12,044 nt of DNA from Choanephora cucurbitarum. Its lineage: Eukaryota; Mucoromycota; Mucoromycetes; Mucorales; Choanephoraceae. The first letter of the stretch is position 1. The number at the start of each line of letters is the position of its first letter. The position numbers and the translations under genes are program-made. The notes under the pieces were generated by a model, which saw only the letters and a list, made by a program, of their open reading frames with translations, was not told where the DNA came from and searched no databases. Where the stretch lies: contig JAIWNI010000307.1 of the NCBI GenBank assembly GCA_025331435.1, positions 1 through 12,044 of the forward strand, read 5' to 3'. Below, piece after piece: positions 1-7,439 of this stretch.

Positions 1-540
1 GTGAAAGCCGTTGACGTTGACAGACAATTGGGTGGAAAAGAAGAACGAGATGATGCTGTTAATGATTGCTGAAGGAAAACTGAAACGTTCAAGTACAAGC
101 TGTAGATAATGGGGATGTACCCGATCGTAGGCTTTCTCTTGATACAGAAGTAGAGCGATCGCAGGGGAGTGAGTGAGACGGGCATGCTCCATCAGCGACT
201 TCATCAAAAGACCGTTGTCAGCGATGAAGCGGCCTCGAACAAAACCAGACTGGTAGGGATTGATTAGGTCATCTGTAACTAAAAGAAAGGGCGCATTCAG
301 GATACGGGTGAAAACCTTCGCATCAGTGTTGATCAAGGAAATTGGACGCCAATACTTTAGATCTGTCAAATCTCCCTTTTTCTGCAGTAGACAAACAGAA
401 GTAGACAACCAAGACGGAGGAAAGATGCCATAGAGTAAGGCGTCATTGAAAAACTACAGGGCAATTTCGCGGCAGAATGGATGGACTACAATTAGCTTGA
501 TAATTTCGTAAGGTAATACATCTTATCCGGGGCTGCTTGT
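1..540 (-). other. N-terminal half of LINE reverse transcriptase domain (two stops)
   Basis: From the SSPG at about 540, the minus strand stays in one frame to base 1 apart from TAA 523-525 and TAG 454-456. Family landmarks are PYEIIK (about 500), LLQKKGDLTDLKYWRPISL (about 315-380), NPYQSGFVRGRFIADN (about 205-255), and the motif A region LLLYQEKAYDRVHP (about 115-150), whose Asp is a catalytic metal ligand. The FADD-type motif C would lie beyond the left edge. The residue after SPG, normally followed by DG, is lost to the TAA. Confidence 0.88.
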
Positions 541-1215
541 AGAAGGCCAATGGGAAAAGGCGTCTACTAATTTATCAAAAGTAATCCTCTCAAATAGTAA
601 GTTAGAATCAGAATTTGAAATATGAGCCGACGAAGGTATTGAGTTCAAGACAGATTCAACAGCATCGACGTCAATTGTTGCCGGAGAATAGAGTTTATTA
701 TATAAGATAAAAGCTGAATCAAGCATTTCCTCTTTGGTTTGACAAACACGGTTTAAGGCCGGATGCTGAAGTGGAGGGATAATAGACTTAGAGAGTCTTG
801 CCGAGGCAGTTCGCTTAAGGTAACCTGCAGAAAGTTCTCCTTTTTCACGCCATCGGATACCTGCCTTCAAAGCCAAATTTTTCTACATGGTAAAGTTGTA
901 AAGATGACAGTTGATCTTGTACTACTTTTAACAAAAGAGAAACTTCAGAATACAAAGATGGATTACGGATCAAATTCGATTCAATCTTAGACCGCTTTTT
1001 TTGGAGCAGAGCTTCAGCGCGAGAAAGGGAAATAGCTTGACAGCGAGAATATGCTCTTGCTGTTTTGGCAGTGACATGCTTCAAATGTTCCCATTTAAGA
1101 AAGGTAGAAAGATGTAAAGGGAAACTAGCTACTGCCTCGGACAAGCGGGAGTTCAGCTTCGCCTGAAAGATAACATCCTTGGCTAGTCGAGGGTGTGCTT
1201 TCCAGAAACCGTTAC

Positions 1216-1962
1216 CTATCGAGGTAGCAGATGAAGAAGGAGAGGACGATGATTGGAGACGGAAGTGTAGTGATAATAGCCTATGATCTGTCCACTCAAG
1301 AGGCAAAAAGTCAACTTGATAGCGATTATACAGGACACTTGAAACATATGTTTTGTAAGGAAACCGTAATTAATACACGAAGTACCTCTATGGTTCTGAA
1401 AGGTGGGCAATGCAAGCTGGCCAGCGGAAGTGAAGGCATTGACAAAAAACCGATCAACATATTCAAGCCATTCTTGGGGTGCTCTACGAGGAAGACTAAG
1501 GAAGTGGTTGGCATATGAATAGTTAAAATCACCCAGAATCACTTGACGTGATGGTGTGGGTGGGAAGAAGGTAGTAATAGAAGCTGAGGTGAGAAAGCTT
1601 GATCGTTCACCACTATTGGCAGGAAAATAGACAACTGTGAGGGTGAAGGGATCAAAAAGGTTTGAGCGATGGGTAATAGTTGTGTTGATAAGACGGCCAC
1701 ATCGACTGATGAAAGAGCTAGAAAATTCAATATCTGGATGAAAACAGATCAGACCGCAGTGAGCGAACCAATACTGTTTCGAGCTTGGAATTGTTGATGA
1801 AGTGTTTGTTGTAAGAGCACATCGTCAGTGTGCGTTTTTTGGAGAGCTAGAATATCAAAGGAGTGTGAGCGCAAATGGCGGATGGAAGATGAACGAACGT
1901 TGGGGTTGGCTGTCTTAGCACTACTACGACAGTTAAGAGTTCCCATTTTAAGGTGAACAGGA
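1216..1962 (-). other. APE-type endonuclease domain of LINE ORF2 (degenerate)
   Basis: Motifs of the exonuclease-endonuclease-phosphatase fold appear in the expected order: MGTLNCRS at the N-terminus, ILALQKTHTDD near 1815-1860, HCGLICFHPDIEF near 1730-1765, ILGDFN near 1525-1540, and an EWTDHR segment (counterpart of the SDH motif) near 1275-1300. The first half reads in one frame to about 1770, the centre in another to about 1350, and the TDH part in a third. The Glu of the usual LQET metal-binding motif is Lys here (codon 1836-1838), which alone should abolish nicking. The domain assignment is firm; the break positions are good to a few bases. Confidence 0.85.
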
Positions 1963-2027
1963 CGGCGAAAGGGTGAAGATGATAAGGAAGGGTTATAAAG
2001 GAGCGGAGAGAATAAAGTTTCAAAACT

Positions 2028-2057
2028 CATTAGATTATTGAGAGGAGGGTTGGTCAT
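2028..2057 (-). promoter_or_regulatory. ORF1-ORF2 junction: overlapping stop and two candidate ORF2 starts
   Basis: On the minus strand ORF1 ends with TAA at 2035-2037. An ATG in the ORF2 frame lies at 2057-2055, overlapping the ORF1 end by 23 nt in another frame, and a second lies at 2030-2028, four bases after the TAA. Such tight packing suits termination-reinitiation or leaky scanning, known translation strategies of bicistronic LINEs. Which ATG was used cannot be decided from one decayed copy. Confidence 0.45.
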
Positions 2058-3517
2058 CCAGAAGCGAGTCGGTGCCTGACTCAAATTCAACAATAGAAGG
2101 TAATTGAGTATCTGGAAGCGAGTCATCCAAATCAATATCCAAATCAGATTTGTCAAAGAGGGAAGGCTCTGGAGAGGGGCTGGATTCGTTCAGATATTTA
2201 GGGTTTTTAAGGCAATGCTTGCTATTAGTGCGACTATGCCCTTGCAGTCTACAGTGTTTACACATTGCTTGAGATGAAGATAAAGATGTCTGAGTAGGTA
2301 CACAATCTTGAATCTCAAGAGAAGAATGGCGTTTCACTAAGCGCTGAGACTGACGAGTGGAATTTAACAAAAGCGTGACCTTCTGGACTGATCAGACTGA
2401 AGTTGTCGATTGTTCTGTGAATGAGTTCTCAAGCTCAGAGTTAGCAGGCAAGGAAGGGTTCGAAGAGGGTGAAGTAGAACTACTTGTCGCGGAAACCCCC
2501 ATAAAAGCCGAGTTGTTTACCACCTGTTGAACAGGCTCAGTAACAATGGGTACAGGTGTCTTGCGTTTCTTTCCTGTCCCAATATTCTTCCTGGGACAAA
2601 CTCGTGAGATGTGACTTGTTGCATTACAATTGTAGCAGGTAGTAGCCTTGCGCCTCGTAATGCAATCAGCCAAGGCATGTTCAGAACTGTGACAGAAGCG
2701 GCAGAGAGGAGGCATTGAAGCCCAAGTGGCCTTAACCTGGGCCCTTTCGAAATCGTTGAGTAATACTAATTCAAACTCATATGAGTAATCGAAAGGTTGG
2801 TAAGACCAATCGATTAAATAAGATAAGAAACGAAAAGAAGGGTCTGATGTCTCAGAAGACTTAATCTCAAGGACAACATAACCGTTGCCTGCAAAAATTC
2901 CCTTTGAACTGGTGATAATACCACAATCAACTACTCTGCCAAAATGCATAAGATTTTGGTTTATATCACGATGAAGCTGAGCTAAGCCACCGTTTCCACA
3001 CTCGTATTGAGCAGGAAGACCTGAAAGTGTAATCTTCAAAATCTCAGAAGAAGATGAGAGAGAAGAAAAAGCCAACATCTTGCCCAAGGTTTTCAGATGT
3101 ACACCTTCACGTTGGATTGTAGAATACTTGAGAGTAGAAACAACAAGTTCATCAAAAACTCGAGAGTATTCTCGGCGGGGTGATTCAGAGACGAGCCATA
3201 GGTGTTCGTTACCACCACAGAACTCGAAAAGTTCGTCAATAAAGTTGTCCATGTTATTGATGTGCGTAATATCGGCGGGAAGAGAATTTGATAGGATCCC
3301 TTTTAAAAAGGTCTCACGACATGATGATAGGCATCACGTTCAGCGCTATCTGTGAGGTGCCCAAGCTCAGCAGTAGGCTTGATTGTAGATGGGTCAACTG
3401 TCTTAGAAGAGGTGCGTTTGATGCCTGCATTCACAGCATCGACCCAAGACTTTCGTGTCGTTTTGAAGGTAGTCGGGATTGAAAGGCCCCTTTGTGTATA
3501 TTAGCGTAAAAAGCCAT
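2035..3517 (-). pseudogene. LINE ORF1: gag-like RNA-binding protein with RRM-like fold and CCHC knuckles (broken)
   Basis: ORF1 proteins coat LINE RNA in the ribonucleoprotein particle. The longest uninterrupted part is 3252 to 2392 (286 codons). It has an RRM-like core at about residues 70-150 (LKITLSGLPAQYE ... FGRVVDCGI ... FAGNGYVVLEIK) and two canonical CX2CX4HX4C knuckles at about residues 187-225 (CRFCHSSEHALADC and CYNCNATSHISRVC), then a basic and Ser/Thr-rich tail. TGA at 2392-2394 ends it, but the same frame continues open to TAA 2035-2037 and contains a third, CX2CX4HX7C knuckle (CKHCRLQGHSRTNSKHC). Upstream, the protein-like reading continues to ATG 3517 across probable one-base breaks near 3304 and 3470. 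The copy therefore has at least one stop and two frameshifts. Confidence 0.82.
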
Positions 3518-3540
3518 GTAATTCAGATCCCGTTACAACA

Positions 3541-3794
3541 AAGCACAGTTTTTTTAAACTTAACAAGAAAAAAAAATTTTTTGAAATAATTTTATCATTG
3601 AAAAAAATCAAACTTTAGACTAATGATTTTCCTCGAAAAATTCGTACTTAATGTAGGTCAATTCTCAGATTTATACGGTATTGGTATTGACGAAAATAAC
3701 GGAATTTACTGCCTATATCTAACGTACGAACGAAAATCATTACGGTAAAGCGGGGAACCCCGCAATAACGAATTTGTTATTGTGGATATTACTG
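3541..3794. mobile_element. Candidate end of a second pogo-like element or MITE (structured AT-rich DNA)
   Basis: This stretch has no coding potential but is highly structured. An 11-bp perfect inverted repeat (TAATGATTTTC, 3621-3631; complement 3732-3742) brackets about 100 bp. Two adjacent palindromes follow: GCGGGG-AA-CCCCGC (3750-3763) and CAATAAC-GAATTT-GTTATTG (3763-3782). The sequence then ends in GATATTACTG (3785-3794) followed by TA. The pogo element at 7230-9573 also ends ACTG next to TA, so 3794 may be the terminus of another TA-targeting transposon whose other end is lost or interrupted by the LINE. No matching opposite end is visible, so this is a hypothesis. Alternatively 3621-3742 is a small MITE with TA flanks. 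Confidence 0.3.
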
Positions 3795-3921
3795 TATTAT
3801 TGCACGTTGGTTACAAGCTATCGTCAAATAAGAATTCAAGATTGAATACCGACCTGACAAGAAACACAATGGCCCTTAGTTCTTGTCTCGTCTTTGCTAT
3901 TAATATATATTATCTATTGTT

Positions 3922-4008
3922 TCTGACCAAATCCGCTAACGTCGTCAAACTTTGTCAATAATCGACCATCTTTGCAAACGTCGCTTAAACTTTGTCGTCA
4001 TCTGACCA
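3922..4008. repeat. Imperfect tandem repeat, units of about 40 nt
   Basis: Unit 1 (3922-3961) and unit 2 (3962-4000) share TC(T)GACCA at the start and an ACGTCG..TAAACTTTGTC-like core; TCTGACCA at 4001-4008 begins a third, partial unit. Identity is moderate with small indels, so the duplication is old. No function is evident, and no other copy was noticed in the window. Confidence 0.55.
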
Positions 4009-4301
4009 GTGGATGTGATGTTGTTAAAAGCTCTTACTAGACCAAGCTGCGTTGAAGTCTTTAAAAGCTCATTGTTATTGATTACTCATGGAAAAGCCAC
4101 AAACAATTCAAAATTCTACAAAAGACTCGGAAAAACAATCTCGAACCTGAAAACGATATATTACTCATTATTAGTGTAACAAAATTTTTGCTAAAATCCA
4201 AAAAAAAACTCATTTTGCCTAAAACGTCTAAATACAACAAGTGTTTGACCTTTCTGTAATTCAATACAATATTACCTACCAATTGCCCTATTTTTACTAT
4301 C
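4009..4301. other. Intergenic AT-rich DNA, no feature seen
   Basis: This AT-rich stretch has homopolymer runs and stops in all frames. A short minus-strand open frame (4082-4330) is hydrophobic, low in complexity and unlike any family I recognise. I see no gene, RNA or transposon end here. Confidence 0.5.
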
Positions 4302-4620
4302 ATGAAAGAAACTACTATTACTTTGCTCAAGAACTATCTGACTACTATGGAATACCCTCTTGATATTACTAAAGGGGAAAAAGCTTATCTCAAAAGGATT
4401 CGCACAAGTTTATCGTACACAATAATACTTTGTATCAATTTAATCCTAAAGTCAACTCTGATCTGAAGAAAGTGCTATCTCCGAATGAGGAAAAGAAAGC
4501 AATCACTATAGCACAGAAAACTATACTGACAATACTGTCAGCTGTGCTGTATAACCGAAATTTTCGGCGTTTTGGGCATATGAAACCGAGTAAAAAATCT
4601 AGGCAAACCGCAGAAAACTT
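4302..4620 (+). pseudogene. Possible remnant of the integrase region of another Ty3/gypsy element
   Basis: From ATG 4302 the plus strand reads through LLKNYLTTMEYPLDITKGEK and then, after a one-base frame change near 4408, FIVHNNTLYQFNP and LKKVLSPNEEKKAI. The pattern of a short acidic/basic lead, a K/R-F-x-V-x-N-x-x-LY-x-x-P segment and a following VLSP-E-x-x-x-I helix resembles the region just before the H2C2 zinc finger of Ty3/gypsy integrases. The expected His/Cys pairs do not follow clearly; instead the sequence breaks into hairpins. It cannot be the integrase of the element at 6122 onward, which lies downstream, so it would be an older fragment. The resemblance is from memory of the family pattern and is weak. 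Confidence 0.35.
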
Positions 4621-4697
4621 GTGCAGGAGCAGAGCTCCATGTGCTGGGTAGCAAGATGTCTGTAATAGAGACCAGCTGAACTGTGCTGGAGCACAGT
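4510..4697. repeat. Cluster of inverted repeats built on AGCACAG/CTGTGCT
   Basis: AGCACAG (4510-4516) pairs with CTGTGCT (4542-4548) and encloses a second perfect stem, CTGACA (4526-4531) with TGTCAG (4536-4541). CCGAAA-T-TTTCGG follows at 4555-4567. At 4680-4697 an 18-nt palindrome, ACTGTGCT-GG-AGCACAGT, reuses the same heptamer in both orientations. Four copies of one 7-mer in alternating orientation within 190 bp are unlikely to be chance and could be transposase-type binding sites or a decayed hairpin element. No function is shown. Confidence 0.45.
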
Positions 4698-6121
4698 GAC
4701 TTTCTGACATTTCACCAATGGTTGAGCAGGGTTTCCCTTACGATTATACGTAGGCTTCTGCTTAAGTTTAATTACCAACGAATGTATGCGGAGCATTCTT
4801 TAAAGGATGAGTGAACATGTTTCTTTATTAGTTTCTAGAACGATGGCGTGCTTCTTATATTTTATAGCCATATTGAGCTTCTTTAAACCGAGCGTCATTT
4901 AAAAATTAGGTATGTTTATTTGGTGTAAAAGGTCAAATAGAGCTTCTTTATTATACCAAAATTAAGATCCTTATATAATCCATATTTGGACACTTCTTTA
5001 GCGTACCATGAATTCCAGCCTTCGTTTTACTACTTAGGATGATGCTCTAGATTTTTCCAAATAAAACGGTACATTGGGAATGCAGATGCGCCTTTCGGTT
5101 GACCCTTAAGACCAATTTTTAAATGGATGCTAGACATTTTCATGATGAATGCAGCCTTTAGAGTGTCTTCTTCCGCTTGACAGATCTAGCGCTTGTATCA
5201 ATTTAGCTTTGAAACCTAGCTAGATTTTTTTTCCTTGGCTTGGCCAACTTTTATTCTTTTTTCTTGAAGCCTACAGACCAGCCGATGCACAGGAAGTAGT
5301 AGAACAACTCATCAGAAGAGCAGACAGTCGACACAAGAAGCTGCATAGAAAAATAATCAGTAGATAGATAGTCAATTTGAAAAAAAAGAATAAAGATGAG
5401 ATTTGAATCGCTTTTAAAAAAAAGTTGGAATCGTTCTTATTGACGCGTATTTTACTTATGATTAGTAAGTCTTGTTGTTAGAGCGAGTGTTGAAGAAACC
5501 ATACCTACAAGAGACACCCTTGGACTGACAACTATGCACAACAGTATAGCAGTTTGACCTCGAGAGCAGTATATTCAATTTTCAAGTAGTTCATTCACAT
5601 GAGCTTGGCAGCAGTGGTTAAATCAGTTATCACCAACGGTCATTGGACTTCAAAAGCAGTTGGTACAGAAGCAGCAACTACCATATGAGTTCAACGAATA
5701 GGACCCGAGACAAAGAAAGAAACAAACATGGAGAAGAAGATGAAAGGGGCTAGTATCCCATAGATCCAAGTAAGTAGTCAGTGACATAAGATAAGAATGA
5801 ATACCAACAGTAGTCATGCTTATAAACACAGTCTTATCGATCATACAAAGAGTACAAAGCAAACTTCTACGGTGTATTCACAAAAATCAGTAGTACTTTT
5901 GTCAATGCAGCATCGATAGAATTAGTTATAATGGCAGGTCACGGATGGACATAAGTGTGATTGCAAATGCAGAAGATGGTACAAAGCATAGATGATAGGT
6001 AACTAGACAATCAATAAAATAATGTGTATTAGACAATGGGTAGCCAGGCAAATGAAATAACAAAAGAGCCAATAAACAAGCAAAAAAAATTATGATGAAG
6101 CTACAGTATTGAACTTGAAAT
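4698..6121. other. Long AT-rich interval without a recognisable gene
   Basis: About 1.4 kb with stops in all frames and no domain I recognise. A motif (G)AGCTTCTTTA occurs at 4875-4885 and 4940-4950, with partial versions near 4793, 4849 and 4993. A pyrimidine-rich run lies around 5226-5262, followed by a 30-codon open stretch (about 5264-5366, charged, helix-like, unidentified). Two minus-strand open frames (5650-5862, 5926-6138) are hydrophobic and Cys/Leu-rich but match nothing I know. No tRNA cloverleaf or promoter could be supported. It may be very old transposon debris. Confidence 0.45.
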
Positions 6122-6187
6122 TGTGATGACCCGAACATTGAACTTTTTAATTCAGTACCCTTATTTTGACAACCACCATTTTGTTAT

Positions 6188-6195
6188 TATATAAA
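6188..6195 (+). promoter_or_regulatory. TATA-box-like sequence in the candidate LTR
   Basis: TATATAAA lies 66 bp inside the candidate LTR, a suitable place for the retrotransposon's own promoter. The surroundings are AT-rich, so the match alone is weak. Confidence 0.35.
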
Positions 6196-6395
6196 TTTAC
6201 GTGTAACAGAAATTGTAATTTATAATTTACAACTCTTCTACTTCTCTTATTTCTTCCCTTTTCTTCACAAAACCTCTAAAAAACATTGTACACTATCTCA
6301 AGACTATTTATATTATTGTCACTTTTATCACCAACAGCAGTTTGTTAGTTCTAGTCATACATATTGGTTTTTAGTCAAAAATTCATTAACAAACA

Positions 6396-6401
6396 AATAA
6401 A
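6396..6401 (+). terminator. Polyadenylation-signal-like AATAAA in the candidate LTR
   Basis: AATAAA followed by GT/T-rich sequence (GTTGGTATTATTCTTTT) about 40 bp before the LTR end fits the R-region polyadenylation signal expected in an LTR. Confidence 0.35.
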
Positions 6402-6445
6402 GTTGGTATTATTCTTTTAGTTAAAACAACAGTCAACAGACTATT

Positions 6446-6459
6446 TGGTGCCTTCTGCC
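6446..6459 (+). other. Candidate tRNA primer-binding site
   Basis: TGGTGCCTTCTGCC begins with TGG, the complement of a tRNA CCA end, 7 bp after the candidate LTR. The gap is larger than usual and the tRNA cannot be identified from this sequence, so the call is tentative. Confidence 0.22.
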
Positions 6460-6548
6460 AAAATTGGTTGAATTTGAGGAGGATACACCTCACTTCATCC
6501 TTAATCCGAGCCTTGAAACGATCATCTGGTCTAATTACTATTTCAAAC

Positions 6549-7229
6549 ATGTTCGAAATTCATAAATTTAAGCCAAATATTGATGACCCTGAATTATGAC
6601 TTAATCGATATAATAAGTCTGGTGACATGAACGAATGGAAAGAAGATACTCGTCTAAAGTACGTTAATAACTGTTTTGATCAAGACCTTCAACTGTGATA
6701 TATGCAAAAAATCTTTAAAATTGGTCTCAGTTCCAAGAAGTTTTCAAGACATTTCAGAGTACATCAAGAGATTCAAACTTAAACGTACTATTTACAAATC
6801 CGGATTTAAAAAGCGGAATATTATGAAATTGACTAAAGATACTAAGGGAATTCAGCAAACCTCAATCAAGGAACAAAACGAAGAGATCGAAATTATAATT
6901 ACCAAAGCAGGATTACTCAAATACTTCATATAGGGTATCACCTCAACAGGTATCAAGAGACAGATTAGATCCGAAAAACCGAAATCACTAGAAGAAGCAC
7001 ATTCTATTATCAAAGACATCTATGATAGTGATGATTCGGGAGATGAAACTTACGTTTCCATTCAAGAGGATGCCAAGACAATCAGTAGTATCAAGTCTAC
7101 TTAGAGAGACCATACTAATTAGACCCCCCCAGACTAAAGAAGATAAAACAATGAATCAATTGGTCGACGAGTTCAATAACATGTCTTTGTTGGTTGCCGA
7201 ATCAGTCAAATCCTATAATAACAAAAGTA
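6549..7229 (+). pseudogene. Ty3/gypsy gag, 5' portion (up to the pogo insertion)
   Basis: Gag would form the particle shell. ATG 6549 opens MFEIHKFKPNIDDPEL, after which the reading needs two frame changes (near 6745 and between about 7090 and 7130, close to a run of seven C at 7124-7130). In-frame stops are TGA 6597-6599, TGA 6696-6698, TAG 6931-6933 and TAG 7102-7104. The layout follows retrotransposon Gag: an N-terminal segment with WLNRY- and A/L-x-x-WY-like positions (both now stops), a DISEYIKRFKLKR helix, then a KPKSLEEAHSII segment. The part NQLVDEFNNMSLLVAE runs straight into the transposon terminus. The remainder, with the zinc knuckles, starts again at 9575. Confidence 0.82.
7228..7229. 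repeat. TA target-site duplication, left copy
   Basis: TA precedes the left terminal repeat of the pogo element. Its partner is TA at 9574-9575. A TA dinucleotide target is the hallmark of the Tc1/mariner/pogo superfamily. Removing one copy restores the gag frame. Confidence 0.8.
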
Positions 7230-7253
7230 AAGTGGTACCCCAATTTAAGCATA
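7230..7253 (+). repeat. Left terminal inverted repeat of the pogo element
   Basis: It begins AAGTGGTACCCC and continues AATTTAAGCATA. Against the reverse complement of 9550-9573, positions 1, 13 and 17 differ. The right end starts CAGT, the usual pogo terminus, so the first A on the left is probably a mutation. Confidence 0.88.
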
Positions 7254-7289
7254 GCATAAAATTTTTGAAATCTTATGCTTATATCGGGG
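7238..7289. repeat. Left subterminal transposase-site-like repeats
   Basis: CCCCAATTTAAGCAT (7238-7252) is followed by the same motif inverted, ATGCTTATATCGGGG (7275-7289). Matching copies sit inside the right end, so the pair probably forms part of the transposase-binding array. Confidence 0.6.
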
Positions 7290-7439
7290 TATCCGATATA
7301 AGGATATTATGTAATATGCATAAAACAGTCACTAAGTGTTTTGTGTAACTGAAATAAAGCTGTGTGTCATTTTAATGTTACTGATGTTAAATGAAGAGAT
7401 GAAGTTTATCCCATTCTTCACGAATAACCACTGCAATAA

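Larger units (their letters stand above)
1..2057 (-). pseudogene. LINE ORF2: endonuclease-reverse transcriptase polyprotein (broken, 3' truncated by window)
   Basis: ORF2 nicks target DNA with its endonuclease and primes reverse transcription there. It starts at ATG 2057 (overlapping the end of ORF1) or ATG 2030. The frame must be changed three times to follow the protein: near 1770 (one base missing), near 1350 (one A missing in a short A run on the coding strand) and near 878 (one extra T). Within the RT part are in-frame TAA at 523-525 and TAG at 454-456. Order: endonuclease (about 1950 to 1250), linker with the recognisable stretch GIRWREKGELSAGYLKR (about 865-815), then RT from SSPG (about 540) to the window edge. 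No active protein could come from this copy. Confidence 0.92.
1..3540 (-). mobile_element. Degenerate LINE (non-LTR retrotransposon), 3' end beyond the left window edge
   Basis: Read on the minus strand, this is an ordered non-LTR element: ORF1 (gag-like, zinc knuckles), then ORF2 with an APE-type endonuclease followed by a linker and reverse transcriptase. The 5' boundary is uncertain; I place it just upstream of the first plausible ORF1 ATG (3517), where the sequence turns into a homopolymer-rich AT stretch near 3540. The 3' half of the reverse transcriptase, any RNase H and the tail lie outside the window. Several frameshifts and stops show it is a dead copy. The order ORF1 then EN-RT is typical of autonomous LINEs of the L1/Tad/I kind; I cannot assign the clade safely from a partial RT. 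Confidence 0.9.
6122..6438 (+). repeat. Candidate 5' LTR of the Ty3/gypsy element
   Basis: The stretch begins TGTGATGACC and ends GTCAACA, giving TG...CA ends and imperfect inverted termini; its 317 bp suit a gypsy LTR. It contains TATATAAA at 6188-6195 and AATAAA at 6396-6401, in the order expected of U3-R-U5, and lies about 110 bp before gag. With the 3' LTR outside the window, I cannot confirm the ends by comparison. Confidence 0.42.

Noticed and set aside
763..1518. Plus-strand open frames (763-990, 1231-1518) over the LINE
   Set aside because: They are antisense to recognisable ORF2 linker and endonuclease motifs and have no domain of their own.
3080..3482. Plus-strand open frames near the ORF1 N-terminus
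   Set aside because: They are shadows of ORF1; the minus strand carries the protein-like signal.
4435..4796. Minus-strand open frames of 91 and 65 codons
   Set aside because: They run through the hairpin cluster, have no recognisable domain, and are explained by low stop density in the palindromes.
5650..6138. Two hydrophobic minus-strand open frames resembling membrane proteins
   Set aside because: Hydrophobic codons are expected from T-rich sequence; there is no domain, and the second overlaps the candidate LTR start.
7231..7348. Continuation of the gag open frame past 7229
   Set aside because: These codons are the pogo terminal and subterminal repeats read through by chance.
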